Shown here: in pieces, positions 1-8,729 of the stretch | Numbering within the stretch: position 1 is the stretch's first letter | Layout of the letters: each line of letters begins with the position of its first letter | Origin: Thiosocius sp963753845 | GTDB lineage: Bacteria > Pseudomonadota > Gammaproteobacteria > Chromatiales > Chromatiaceae | DNA: 64,000 bases | Direction of reading: 5' to 3' | Assembly (NCBI GenBank): GCA_963753845.1 | Contig: CAVWEI010000034.1 | Location: 1 to 64,000, forward strand | Translations under genes and position numbers: made by a program | The notes under the pieces: generated by a model | The model's database searches: none | What the model was told of the DNA's origin: nothing | The model's input: the letters and a program-made list of their open reading frames with translations, nothing else

Positions 1-415
1 AATATCTCAGAACGACGGCACCAATCGCTTGACCGGCAGACGCCGGACAGGGTGTATTATCAGGACGCTGCCAAGCTTGCGGCTTGACCCGGGAAGGCAC
101 TTATCGCGCTGTCCAATTTATGGGTCCACTTCTATGCACGGTGACATTTTGGTGCGGGCCAAAGGCAAGGCCAGGGAGGTTGCCTGGATCATGGTGATGA
201 ACCTGGTTTGCGGCTGTTGGGGTCGTTTCTCTCGCCGTAATTCGTCTGGCGCAAGAACTGCGTCTGATGGAATCGCCCACGGACAACGAATCAGAGACAA
301 ATCCTATAGTTGCAGCGAGACATGAACAGCGGCGCAGTGGCATTAGGCTGCAGCCAGATCAGGTGACCTATCGCCTTTGGTGTCAGAACCGAACAGTCTA
401 GAAATAGGAAGTAAT
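1..415. other. No supported gene
   Basis: No convincing gene is seen here. A short plus-strand stretch around 145-215 encodes a Lys-Gly-Lys-Ala-Arg run followed by a Met-Asn-Leu stretch. This faintly resembles the extreme C-terminus of IS5-type transposases, but it is too short and degraded to call. The start of the downstream sulfotransferase lies at the right end. Confidence 0.4.
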
Positions 416-982
416 ATGACGCCCAAGATATTCTGTATCGGGTTCCACAAAACGGGAACAAAAAGTCTTGCAGCTGCACTAACATATCTAGGCTATAGAG
501 TCACAGGCCCCAATGGAACTCGCGATCCTGATATAGCTGATAATGTCTACAAAATGACGAGAGAACTCGTTGGTGCGTACGACGCTTTCCAGGACAATCC
601 ATGGCCTGTCTTATATAGGGAGCTTGATTTAGATTATCCAAACTCAAAGTTTATTCTGACGATTAGGGATAGCGACAACTGGATCAGAAGTTGCGTCCGT
701 CATTTCGGTAGAAATAAGACGCCGATGAGGAAGTGGATATATGGTGAAGGATGCCCTAAAGGCCATGAAACGATCTATAGGGAACGTTTCGAGAATCATA
801 ACGCTGAGGTAATCCAATATTTTCAGAACCGGTCTGACGAGTTTATGATACTTGATTTTTCCAAGGGGGACGGCTGGGAGAAACTGTGTGCCTTCCTCGA
901 AAAAGAAGTTCCACCAACCCCTTTTCCACATGCGAACCGTGCAATAGACCGAGAAGAACGGGCTAAATCAGCTGCAAAGTAA
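416..982 (+). CDS. Sulfotransferase family protein (188 aa)
   Basis: Predicted cytoplasmic sulfotransferase-like P-loop protein that would move sulfate from PAPS to an unidentified acceptor, plausibly a surface glycan. The P-loop FCIGFHKTGTKSL lies at about residues 4-16. A 3'-phosphate-binding-type segment with FILTIRDSDNWIRS, carrying the expected Arg and Ser, lies at about 79-92. The family is the short bacterial Sulfotransfer_4-like group. The ATG at 416 is preferred over a TTG 13 codons upstream because AGGAAG sits just before it and homologous sequence begins here. It is AT-rich compared with the capsule genes and stands among three other sulfotransferase-related genes. The substrate is unknown; the family call is firm. 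Confidence 0.8.
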   Translation: MTPKIFCIGFHKTGTKSLAAALTYLGYRVTGPNGTRDPDIADNVYKMTRELVGAYDAFQDNPWPVLYRELDLDYPNSKFILTIRDSDNWIRSCVRHFGRNKTPMRKWIYGEGCPKGHETIYRERFENHNAEVIQYFQNRSDEFMILDFSKGDGWEKLCAFLEKEVPPTPFPHANRAIDREERAKSAAK

Positions 983-1254
983 TCACAAAATCACAGGTTT
1001 TTTCATTAATCACTTCACTTGTGTGGATCGAAATAATCGAACGTCATGGTCTAGCTGAAACCCAGAATTGGGATTGGCGACTTCAGGTAATTTAATATTC
1101 CCCTTTCTTTCTGGTGAATATTATTCAAACTGAATGCAGGATGATCTCATAGTCCTATGGGGTAGGCTGAACAGAAAAATTGATTGCTCAATCAATGGTG
1201 TTTCTCGTATGTTGAGCTGGTTACCAACACCTAAATTGCTGTACGCAGGATGAT

Positions 1255-2157
1255 ATGGATAGTGCAAGATTTGACCGACACGTAGAGCAGATTAGGAGAG
1301 TCCTGGACAAATATCAGCTCTTCTTCGTTTGTGGTGCCCCAAAGTCAGGAACGACTTGGCTTCAGAAATCATTAGACGCACACGATCAGATCGTGTGTGC
1401 TGGGGAAGGGCATTTTTTCGATAAATTTGCCGGCAGCATGAAGGATTTGCTTAAGCAATATTATCTTCATCAGGAAGTGGTCGCAAAGAACGTCTACGAG
1501 GGCAAGCCCTATTATCGACACACCCCGACGAATCAGTTTGAGTTTCTGGCAGTATCTTTCATTCTTGGCGCATTTGCCAATCTTCAGCTCCCAGAGGGTA
1601 CAAAATTTATAGGCGATAAAACGCCGGCGAGCATTTACTATCTTGAACTTTTATACTTTTTGTTTCCGAAGATGAAAATAGTACATATCGTCCGCGATGG
1701 AAGAGATGCCCTCGCGTCGACTTTTAAGCATGTCGAGCGGGTTAGTCGTAACGATCAGAGGCTCCCTGACGTGGATGCATTTCTGTTGGAAAATACAAAG
1801 AAATATTCAATGCGTTGGGTAGATGCCCTGAAAATGGCGGATGCGTTCGCCAATAAGCATGCGGATATTATTCACACCGTGCGTTACGAGGATTTAAAAC
1901 AAGACTTCGCGCGTGCGTTTAGCAACGTACTAAAATTCTTGGGGGCAGCGTCCAACAATGAGGCTGTGGCTCATTGTGAAGCAGAAGCCAGCTTCAAGCG
2001 TCTATCCGGCGGACGAAATGCAGGCGAAGAAGACCCCAATGCGTTCTTTCGCAAGGGCGTAGTTGGTGATTGGCAAGCCGGGTTGAAGCCGCAACACCTT
2101 GAAATATTTTATAGCGTTGGTACTGAATGGCTCACCCGCTTTGGTTACAAGTGCTAG
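1255..2157 (+). CDS. Sulfotransferase, Sulfotransfer_1 type (300 aa)
   Basis: PAPS-dependent sulfotransferase of the classical family. The 5'-phosphosulfate loop CGAPKSGTTWLQKSL is at about residues 26-40. The 3'-phosphate-binding region IVHIVRDGRDALAST is at about 142-156. The C-terminal signature FRKGVVGDWQAGL, the RKGxxGDW hallmark of the family, is at about 264-276. Length is normal, so it looks intact. It is preceded by about 270 bp without a gene and followed by an IS481 transposase remnant. Base composition is AT-rich, suggesting acquisition separately from the GC-rich capsule block. The acceptor cannot be inferred from sequence; a polysaccharide is most likely given the neighbourhood. 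Confidence 0.87.
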   Translation: MDSARFDRHVEQIRRVLDKYQLFFVCGAPKSGTTWLQKSLDAHDQIVCAGEGHFFDKFAGSMKDLLKQYYLHQEVVAKNVYEGKPYYRHTPTNQFEFLAVSFILGAFANLQLPEGTKFIGDKTPASIYYLELLYFLFPKMKIVHIVRDGRDALASTFKHVERVSRNDQRLPDVDAFLLENTKKYSMRWVDALKMADAFANKHADIIHTVRYEDLKQDFARAFSNVLKFLGAASNNEAVAHCEAEASFKRLSGGRNAGEEDPNAFFRKGVVGDWQAGLKPQHLEIFYSVGTEWLTRFGYKC

Positions 2158-2309
2158 CTTGCTCGTTTTTTGAAGCGAGAAAATAAACGAAAAAACGTAC
2201 GACAGCTTGAAATTTCACTCTGCGCCGACACGAGACTCTGGGCATGGATCGCCCTGAACTGTTCGTTGCTATCTTGCCAGAATCCGATGGATTATTTGAG
2301 CTGCCCGAT

Positions 2310-2591
2310 CTTGGCGCTCAACGACAGTGATCACACCAAGAATCAGGTGAATTCACTGCAGACAAACGGGATCTGCGAGCACTTCCACAAAACCATCTTG
2401 GGCGATTTTTACGAGATCATATTCAGGAAGAAGCCCTACCCCGACATGGGTAGTCTGCAGCAGGAGCTCGACAACTGGCTTAAGTACTACAATGGGCAGC
2501 GGACGCATCAAGGAAAGATGTGCCGTGACCGGACGTCTCTGCCACGCTGGAAGACGGGGAAAAAATCGCGAAGGAAAAATTCGTAGGGTGA
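2310..2591 (+). pseudogene. IS481-family transposase, C-terminal remnant with frameshift
   Basis: Only the last part of an IS481-type DDE transposase remains. It contains the HTKNQVNSLQTNGICEHFHK region, which carries the catalytic Glu, and the WLKYYNGQRTHQGKMC segment typical of the family C-terminus. Around position 2540 a one-base loss changes frame; in the shifted frame the expected Thr-Leu-Glu-Asp-Gly tail is readable to a stop at 2589-2591. The N-terminal half and helix-turn-helix are absent. It marks past insertion between two surface-modification genes. Confidence 0.75.
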
Positions 2592-2709
2592 ATTTGAACT
2601 GACAGCCACACCATCGAAATCGGTAACTGTCAGATGAAGTTCCGACTACTACGCATCAACTTTGCGTCTTTAAATCAATAAGTTACAGAGCACAGTAGGT
2701 TATCTTGTC

Positions 2710-4137
2710 GTGTATATTGTTACTGGTCCCCCTGGATGTGACCTCGAGTTCGTTGCCGACGCCTTGCTGCGAATCGATCCGCAGCGATACCCTGAATCGA
2801 ACATTCAGCTTTCTGCAGATGTGTCGGCTGTCAACAGCGCCATTTTTGACTCGGCAGGCGGAAGTTGGGACCGGCCGCCTTCCGACCAGAGGCTTGTGGC
2901 GGCAACAGATTTGGTTTCTGAGCAACTGAAAAGTGTGGGATCGATCAGCACCGACGCGCTCGTTTCAGACAGCCTGATGAGTTTTACAATTGGCGCGTGG
3001 GCACAGAAAGCATTTATTAAGCATGTTTTTCTATGTGTTTCGAACCCAGAGCTAGCTGCATCGAAGCTAAAAAAAGCGCATGGTATTGAGGAGGCTTATA
3101 GCATTCAGTTGTGGAATAATTATATTCGCAGTTATCTTTTGCGGATGGGAGGCATAAAAACAACAATTGTTCATACCGATGTCGCCAGGCAATCATCAAT
3201 TGGCCGGTTAGAGGAATTGCTCGCTATCCGCATTCCTGGGAAAACCACCTCCGAGTTAAATGCTCAACTTTGCAGTAATGTCGCAGAGTTGAGCGGAAGA
3301 ACTCCGTCAAGTATAGTCGAATTATATAGGCGAATATTTTATAAGGGTCACAGTGTACAGCCTTTAGATGATGTAGATCTTGAAAAATTGGTGGTTGGTT
3401 CACCTAGCGGCCATCGCATTTCCGGGTTTTCTGCGAATGCGAACACGGGACTGATTTTCACATATAATTTCGATGGCTATGATTCAGTCAACGATCCTAG
3501 AATTAAGAGTGATGGTTGGGATCATATTTGTTATACGAACGCGCCTCTAAAAACAAACATCTGGCAGGCTGCGCCGATTCCAGACTATCTTAGCGATGTT
3601 GCCAGTCCCAAGCGCCTAGCTTCGCGATTGAAAATAGACCACTTTCGGCACATTCAACGTCAATATAGCGTCTGTATATCCGTTGATGCATCGATGTTCA
3701 TCAACGAAGATCTGAATGATTTTCTCGCGGAAAACTGGTCCGACAGGCTTGACCTCATGATTGCGAAACATCCGCGACGGAACTGCTTGTATCAGGAGGC
3801 GGAGGCGATCTTAGACGCGAACATGGACGATGAGGATGTCATAAGCAGCCAAGTTAATCGTTATCGAAAAGAAGGGTTTCCCGAAAACTTTGGTCTCTAC
3901 GGGACTAGGATGATGGTAAAGAATAACAATAGTGCCGCCTTGAAGCGCGTGAGTGAGATTTGGGACGAGGAATATCAGAAGGGTTCGCTCAGAGACCAAA
4001 TGTCACTAACGTATGCAATATGGAAGGCAGAAAAAGAGGGCGTATTTCTCAAAATCAAAGATTTTGATTTCAAAGAAATATACTACGCGAGTGGCAGATT
4101 TCAGATTAACGGCCACCTAAAGCCGAGAGGTCGGTAG
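2710..4137 (+). CDS. Degenerate sulfotransferase-like domain fused to DUF616 glycosyltransferase-like domain (475 aa)
   Basis: Two-part protein. Residues 1-220 look like a sulfotransferase fold. It has a P-loop-like VTGPPGCDLEFVADAL at 4-19 lacking the usual Lys-Thr/Ser, and a segment VFLCVSNPELAASKL where the PAPS-binding Arg is replaced. This half is probably inactive. Residues about 250-455 match DUF616 (TOD1/MUCI70-like, glycosyltransferase-related): a Phe-Asp-Gly-Tyr-Asp start, a Trp-Asp-His-Ile-Cys-Tyr-Thr strand, a VCISVDASMFIN segment where the family has an Asp-rich strand, and the KHPRRNCLYQEAEAI motif. The start is GTG at 2710. The gene ends 3 nt before the next sulfotransferase, so the two are probably co-transcribed. 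The function of the fusion is inferred only from its parts. Confidence 0.68.
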   Translation: MYIVTGPPGCDLEFVADALLRIDPQRYPESNIQLSADVSAVNSAIFDSAGGSWDRPPSDQRLVAATDLVSEQLKSVGSISTDALVSDSLMSFTIGAWAQKAFIKHVFLCVSNPELAASKLKKAHGIEEAYSIQLWNNYIRSYLLRMGGIKTTIVHTDVARQSSIGRLEELLAIRIPGKTTSELNAQLCSNVAELSGRTPSSIVELYRRIFYKGHSVQPLDDVDLEKLVVGSPSGHRISGFSANANTGLIFTYNFDGYDSVNDPRIKSDGWDHICYTNAPLKTNIWQAAPIPDYLSDVASPKRLASRLKIDHFRHIQRQYSVCISVDASMFINEDLNDFLAENWSDRLDLMIAKHPRRNCLYQEAEAILDANMDDEDVISSQVNRYRKEGFPENFGLYGTRMMVKNNNSAALKRVSEIWDEEYQKGSLRDQMSLTYAIWKAEKEGVFLKIKDFDFKEIYYASGRFQINGHLKPRGR

Positions 4138-4140
4138 GCA

Positions 4141-4779
4141 ATGTCAATAGTTTCTTTCTCACATCGGTTCATTTTTTTAAAAACAAGAAAAACAGCAGGG
4201 ACGAGTATTCAGCATACGTTGCTCCCATTTTGCAAAACACCGGATGTTGTAACGCGTGTTTGGACGAATCTCGTTGACGGTAGAAAGACAGGTATCGAGG
4301 AGTTTGCAACCATTCAGGAAATAGAGAAAAATTTCAATCTGCAAAGAGAGGAATATTTCAGCTTCGGCTTCACAAGGAACCCGTTTGATTTGACGTTATC
4401 GCGGTACTTTTATCAAATAAAGGAGCGTAGGATCACCGGGGGCCCTAGTAAGATACATTTCAACCAGTGGGTTGAAGAGGTGTACTTGGTTGGGGAACCG
4501 GGGTTTCCACACGGAAGATATTTCAAAGATCGGAGTCGGTTCTTGTTGTTTGATTGCAATTTGAATCCTACCGTGGACTATATAGGGCGTTTCGAATCAC
4601 TTCAGTCCGATTTTGAATTTATTAGAAAGAAGATTGGCCTCGAAGGATGCCATCTTGTTCATCATAATAGATCTAACGAGGTTGGTATTGGATACCGCGA
4701 CTGGATTAACCAGGGGAACAGAGAAAGAATAGCGGATAAGTTTGATTTTGAAATTGAGTATTTTGGATATAGATATTGA
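4141..4779 (+). CDS. Sulfotransferase family 2 domain protein (212 aa)
   Basis: Small carbohydrate-type sulfotransferase (Sulfotransfer_2 family). It has the P-loop HRFIFLKTRKTAGTSIQ at about residues 8-24, the usual Pro of IPKTAGTS being replaced by Arg. The 3'-phosphate-binding segment FGFTRNPFDLTLSRYFYQ is at about 77-94. A C-terminal stretch YIGRFESLQSDFEFI at about 149-163 matches the family's FExLxxDF element. It follows the DUF616 fusion by 3 nt, so the two likely form one transcription unit acting on the same glycan. AT-rich. The family assignment is strong; the substrate is unknown. Confidence 0.82.
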   Translation: MSIVSFSHRFIFLKTRKTAGTSIQHTLLPFCKTPDVVTRVWTNLVDGRKTGIEEFATIQEIEKNFNLQREEYFSFGFTRNPFDLTLSRYFYQIKERRITGGPSKIHFNQWVEEVYLVGEPGFPHGRYFKDRSRFLLFDCNLNPTVDYIGRFESLQSDFEFIRKKIGLEGCHLVHHNRSNEVGIGYRDWINQGNRERIADKFDFEIEYFGYRY

Positions 4780-4845
4780 GAATCCGAACGCGTTGTGTAT
4801 TGGATTCCCGTGTTCCCTAATGCAGAGTCCTTGGCGAAATCGGGA

Positions 4846-5397
4846 TTATTTTTCTTGCTCCCTTGCGAGTGAAGCGAAGTGAAAAGGTGCAGTAACATCC
4901 GACACATAATATGCCGCGATTTCCAAAGCCTTTTCGATTCTCTGCCGTGGTGGTACGTCCTCCAGGGCTTTCATGACTCCCAGCGCGACAGGGGCGCCGG
5001 AACCGATACAGTCGAAGCCTTCGAGCATGTCACCGACGTGAAAGTCACTATTGATGGAGAAGAGACGACCGCGGTATCCAACGATAAACTGCCCACCCTT
5101 TTCCTTGTTTTGTTCAATTGAAGAGACCCCCTCTGCCTTGAAGGCGCTCCGCACAGCCTCAATGAAACGTGTGACCATATAGGTGTCTATAGCTTCTCTT
5201 GCGGGGTGTTTGGGAATTTCGAGACAATGCTCCAGGACCTGTCCCATGCGGAAGCTGCCGCAATACCCAAACAGGCAGGGGCCTTTATGAAACACCTTTG
5301 GTAGATTGGTCGTACGGATAAAGCGAGTGCCGCTAGCTGAGGAGTCGGCGCCCATATAGACGCGTTTTCTGTGAACCAGTCCGATAACGCAGGTCAT
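4846..5397 (-). CDS. Stand-alone proteasome-like Ntn hydrolase (183 aa)
   Basis: Encodes a small protein of the proteasome-subunit Ntn-hydrolase superfamily. After removal of Met1 the new N-terminus is Thr. Counting it as residue 1, Asp (in MGADSS) falls at 17 and Lys (in LPKVFHKG) at 33. These are the same positions as the catalytic Thr1, Asp17 and Lys33 of 20S beta subunits, so it should be an active N-terminal nucleophile peptidase or amidohydrolase. The CSFRMGQ-like segment (CGSFRMGQVLEHC) and the late IGSGAPVALGVMKAL segment match a short family seen in Bacillus and phages (from memory). The ATG at 5397 is chosen because only it exposes Thr. The gene stands alone among sulfotransferase and peptidase genes, without other proteasome or Anbu genes. 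Substrate unknown. Confidence 0.75.
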   Translation of the reverse strand: MTCVIGLVHRKRVYMGADSSASGTRFIRTTNLPKVFHKGPCLFGYCGSFRMGQVLEHCLEIPKHPAREAIDTYMVTRFIEAVRSAFKAEGVSSIEQNKEKGGQFIVGYRGRLFSINSDFHVGDMLEGFDCIGSGAPVALGVMKALEDVPPRQRIEKALEIAAYYVSDVTAPFHFASLAREQEK

Positions 5398-5756
5398 AGA
5401 TTCAATTCCATCGATTTGGCTACCATGGTGGCTTGGGTGGGGAAGCCTATGGTGAGAACCGGTTTTCAAGTTTCGATGACTGGGGATAATTCACTAAATT
5501 GGCAAGCGGATCAATTGCAATCGGTTTGGATCAGCGCTACCGGCAATCCGGTGAGCACGAAGGTGAAACCGGAGAGCATGGTCGGCCGTCACATGCGGAT
5601 TTTGCTTCGGAAATCAGGGCGTGCGGGATTGGGCTTCGGGCACGGGTAGAGCCCGCATTCAGAGCCCGATATTGATGCATTTGTTGGCTGGGTGAGAATA
5701 GTGGGTCAGCGAACGTGTTCCACCTGGTAATTCATAGTGCTTGGATGGGGAGTCAG
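5398..5756. other. Intergenic region, no gene recognised
   Basis: Divergent spacer between the minus-strand Ntn hydrolase and the plus-strand M23 peptidase, so both promoters should lie here. A 92-codon plus-strand open frame (5371-5649) overlaps the hydrolase gene and shows no recognisable motif. I do not call it a gene. Confidence 0.4.
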
Positions 5757-6782
5757 ATGGCTCACTCGCGAAATCGCGTCGAAGTCGCGGTCAGGGCTGG
5801 TGCCTTTCTGGCCTGGTTTGCCTGCAATCTCGTATTTGCTGCGGATCTGCCGAGATTGTCTTTTCCACTTGACTGCGGTGTAGAGTCCATCTGCAGCATC
5901 CAAAACTACTTCGATCATGATCCCGGCCCGGGTTTTCGGGACTATACGTGTGGATTCCTCGGCTACGACGGCCACGACGGTACCGATATACGGGTACCAA
6001 ATCTTGCTGTGATGTCGCAAGGCGTTGCTGTTGTTGCCGCGGCGCCTGGAAAGGTTCGCGCGATCCGTGACGAAATGCCTGACGTCAGTGTTCGCCAGAT
6101 AGGACGTGAGGCGATCCGTGACCGTGAGGCCGGAAATGCTGTCGTGCTGCGACATGGAACGGATTGGGAGACACAATACAGCCATCTGCGCAAGGGCAGT
6201 GTCCGGGTAAAGCCGGGAGATGACGTAGAGGCTGGTCAGGTTCTCGGTGAAATCGGTCTTTCAGGCAACACGGAATTTCCGCACCTGCATTTCGAGGTGC
6301 GTTACCGGGGCGAGCCGATCGATCCCTTCGTTGGGGTTGGCAGGGCAGCATTGTGCGGTTCGGGCCCTGAGCCACTCTGGAATGCCCAGGTAATGCAGCA
6401 GCAGTGGTACAAGCCAACCGGGCTGCTTCAGGCGGGATTCAGTTCTCGCAGGCCGAAGTTGGAATCAGTCCAAGCCGGCGATGCATCTGATTTACCACTA
6501 CAGCGGGACATGCCCGCCTTGGTGTTCTGGGTGGAAATTTTTGGCACGCAGAAAGGTGACAGGGAGTCGATCCATCTTTTTGGTCCCGATGGCAGCGTCA
6601 TTTCTCACAAGACCGGGACGATTCCGAGAAACAAAGCGCGGTGGCTCAGTTATTCAGGCAGAAAAAGACGGGGAGCAGTGTGGCCAGAGGGGGTCTACCG
6701 CGCCACCTACCAGCTTTTCCGGGAGGATGCTGGTGGTGAGAGGGAGGTCGTTATGGTAGAGCGAATAATCGAGTTGAAGTAG
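5757..6782 (+). CDS. Exported M23 family metallopeptidase (341 aa)
   Basis: Predicted secreted or periplasmic zinc endopeptidase of the LytM/M23 class that would cut peptidoglycan cross-links. An N-terminal signal peptide (hydrophobic stretch around residues 12-28, likely cleavage after Val-Phe-Ala) precedes the catalytic domain. Zinc-ligand motifs GHDGTDI at about 71-77 and HLHFEV at about 176-181 are both present, so it should be active. A region of about 120 residues with no recognised domain follows. The ATG at 5757 has GGGGAG just upstream and gives a normal signal peptide; a GTG at 5715 is less likely. It converges with the GT2 gene. In capsule regions such peptidases may help cell-wall remodelling, but no direct link is visible. 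Confidence 0.85.
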   Translation: MAHSRNRVEVAVRAGAFLAWFACNLVFAADLPRLSFPLDCGVESICSIQNYFDHDPGPGFRDYTCGFLGYDGHDGTDIRVPNLAVMSQGVAVVAAAPGKVRAIRDEMPDVSVRQIGREAIRDREAGNAVVLRHGTDWETQYSHLRKGSVRVKPGDDVEAGQVLGEIGLSGNTEFPHLHFEVRYRGEPIDPFVGVGRAALCGSGPEPLWNAQVMQQQWYKPTGLLQAGFSSRRPKLESVQAGDASDLPLQRDMPALVFWVEIFGTQKGDRESIHLFGPDGSVISHKTGTIPRNKARWLSYSGRKRRGAVWPEGVYRATYQLFREDAGGEREVVMVERIIELK

Positions 6783-6842
6783 ATGGGTCCGCAAAAGGCC
6801 GACATATACTGAGGTCGCGAACCGTTCGAAATCGCGCCGGGC

Positions 6843-7739
6843 TCATGTGTATCCGCGATGCATTTTCTGGACCTGGGCAAGCCTGGCCTCAAGGTGGGTG
6901 ACGTCGTCCTCGAGTGTCGGAAACATCCCAAGGAATCGGCGAAACTGCGCCAGCACCGTTTCAAGCGCGTCCAGATGCTGTCTCTTTGAGATGAGTCCAA
7001 AGGAATACGAATCTTCGGAGAGCGGCAGCCAGCTTTTTATGGAATGGATTAGACGTGGATTGGCGTCTGGATTGGAGAGTTGATCAGGGTGCATGCGCAT
7101 TGCACTGAGTGGGACCGGTAACCCAACGATGCGCCCGAGAAACGCAAGGTCCAGAATGATTGTCATATCGATCAAACCAAAATAGCGTTCGGGTGCCCCG
7201 GTGTTGAAAAAAAAGGGACCCAGACCCAACGGAAACGAACGTCGGCGAAACATGCAGGTGGTCAAAGGGCCGACCGGGTTGCGTGCGGAGACGAGAATCG
7301 GCCCGGCAGCGCCGCCGGGTGTTGAGATAACCGTCCGGTCCGCGTCAAGGCGCCGCAGTTTCAGTTCCTTACTCTCGGCATCAATCAAGTGATACCAGCC
7401 GAATACCAAGGTGATATTTTCGTGCATCGCGAAAGCCCCGAACATTTTCTCGATGCACTGCGGTTCGAGTAGGTCGTCATCAAGCAAGAACTTGACGAAT
7501 TCGCCGCTCGCTAACCGGATACAGTTGCGAAAGTTCGAATATACGCCGGGTATGGGATTTCGCTGGTATTGGATATTTGGGTAGCGGGCGACGATCTGGT
7601 GCACTGACTGGTCGGGGCACTGGTCGCTGACAACGATCTCTGTCGTACGGTAGGTTTGCGCCAGTGCGCTTTCGATTGCCTCCTCGAGAAAAATAGGCTT
7701 GTAAGTCGGAATGACGATACTGACCAGCGGAGACGACAT
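6843..7739 (-). CDS. Glycosyltransferase family 2 (298 aa)
   Basis: Cytoplasmic GT-A fold glycosyltransferase. The start LVSIVIPTYKPIFLEEAIES is the canonical nucleotide-sugar-binding strand. VVSDQCPD follows, and the DXD-type metal site appears as KFLLDDDLLE at about residues 87-96. No membrane segment is visible, so it probably works on a lipid-linked or protein-linked acceptor at the inner face. It is the last gene of the minus-strand operon and begins one nucleotide after the dehydrogenase stop codon, implying translational coupling. Because the operon starts with type I secretion genes, the acceptor could be either the polysaccharide or the exported RTX protein; the sequence does not decide. 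Confidence 0.85.
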   Translation of the reverse strand: MSSPLVSIVIPTYKPIFLEEAIESALAQTYRTTEIVVSDQCPDQSVHQIVARYPNIQYQRNPIPGVYSNFRNCIRLASGEFVKFLLDDDLLEPQCIEKMFGAFAMHENITLVFGWYHLIDAESKELKLRRLDADRTVISTPGGAAGPILVSARNPVGPLTTCMFRRRSFPLGLGPFFFNTGAPERYFGLIDMTIILDLAFLGRIVGLPVPLSAMRMHPDQLSNPDANPRLIHSIKSWLPLSEDSYSFGLISKRQHLDALETVLAQFRRFLGMFPTLEDDVTHLEARLAQVQKMHRGYT

Positions 7740-7740
7740 C

Positions 7741-8640
7741 TCAAGCCCGTCCCTCGTCGTTGCCCTGTGCGGATATGATTACACCCAGGTCAACTACATT
7801 TTCCAGTGGCTCTGCTGCGAGATAGCGCGCCAATTGTTTCTCGAAATAACGTTCGACCTGGTCGTTGCGTTCCGGGTGGTGGGATGCGACGTGCGGCGTG
7901 ATTAGCACCCGCGGCGCCCGCCATAAGCGGTGCCCGGGTGGCAGCGGTTCTGATTCCACGACATCCAGCCCGACGCCGGCCAGGTGGCCCTGTTCCAATA
8001 CCCGCAGCAGTGCTTCAGTATCCAGGGTTTCGCCGCGACCGACATTGACCAAAATGGCATGTGAAGGGAGCGACCGCATGGCTGATTCATCGAATATCTG
8101 CGACGTCTCCGACGTGTGTGGCAGTGCCAGGAAGCACCAGTCGACGTCGGCCAGCGCATCGCGCCAGCGCTCCCCGGTCAGAATCTGCTCACAGGGCGTG
8201 TCAGTTGCCGCGGCCGCGTCTCCCCGCTTGCCGCAGGTGACCGCAATGCCCTGCGCGTGCAGGCGCTCAGCAATCGAACGACCGATGGCACCGAAACCCA
8301 TCACCAGCGCTCTTTTTGGCAGCGGCGCGAAAGTCAGTCTCTGATCCCATGCCTCGTCGACCTGGCGTTGCAAGGTCGCCGGCAGAGCGCGCGCGAGCGC
8401 CCAGGCAAGCGCCACCGCGTGAGTTGCGACGGTCTGCGCATCGAGGGTAGAGCGGGTGAGTAAGACACCCCGTTCGGCCAGTTCCGCGAGCGGTAACCGG
8501 TCCACACCCTGGGCCGATGTCTGCACCCAACGCAGCCGTTCGGCACCTGGCAGGCATTGGCGGAGAAACCGGTGGCCGAGGATCACCTCGGCCGCGCCAG
8601 TAGCGGCCAGGGCCTGGGCTTCATTCTCCGCGACCACCAC
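7741..8640 (-). CDS. D-2-hydroxyacid dehydrogenase, NAD(P)-dependent; 5' end frameshifted
   Basis: Member of the D-isomer-specific 2-hydroxyacid dehydrogenase family, which reduces 2-keto acids to D-2-hydroxy acids. Visible are the dinucleotide loop VMGFGAIGRSIAE, the catalytic Arg in NVGRGETLDTE, the Glu in DVVESEPLPPG and the His in LITPHVASH, so the catalytic set is complete. The open frame begins at GTG 8640, but the natural N-terminus is in another frame. Reading from ATG 8725 gives a typical first strand (MRVVLMYSLAPP), and removing one C near 8655 joins the two parts seamlessly. Either a base-call error or a recent frameshift. It sits between the aldolase-family gene and the GT2 gene, pointing to a short-chain acid precursor or glycan substituent; that link is inference. 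Confidence 0.8.
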   Translation of the reverse strand: MVVAENEAQALAATGAAEVILGHRFLRQCLPGAERLRWVQTSAQGVDRLPLAELAERGVLLTRSTLDAQTVATHAVALAWALARALPATLQRQVDEAWDQRLTFAPLPKRALVMGFGAIGRSIAERLHAQGIAVTCGKRGDAAAATDTPCEQILTGERWRDALADVDWCFLALPHTSETSQIFDESAMRSLPSHAILVNVGRGETLDTEALLRVLEQGHLAGVGLDVVESEPLPPGHRLWRAPRVLITPHVASHHPERNDQVERYFEKQLARYLAAEPLENVVDLGVIISAQGNDEGRA

Positions 8641-8725
8641 GTCGAGGCTCGGGCGTCAGGCCGCTTAGCCGTTCCAGGTGCCCCTGGCTCGGCGGGGCCA
8701 AGCTGTACATCAATACGACCCGCAT
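8621..8725 (-). other. Out-of-frame 5' end of the 2-hydroxyacid dehydrogenase gene
   Basis: ATG at 8725, four nucleotides after the aldolase stop codon, begins MRVVLMYSLAPPSQGHLERL, a normal N-terminal strand for the family. It then runs out of frame and stops at 8621. The break lies near 8655 in a CCTC stretch, where one extra C explains it. With that base removed the dehydrogenase would be about 328 residues, the usual family length. Confidence 0.65.
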
Positions 8726-8729
8726 ACCC

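Noticed and set aside
145..215. Possible IS5-type transposase tail at the left edge
   Set aside because: Only a brief resemblance (Lys-Gly-Lys and Met-Asn-Leu spacing); not enough to annotate.
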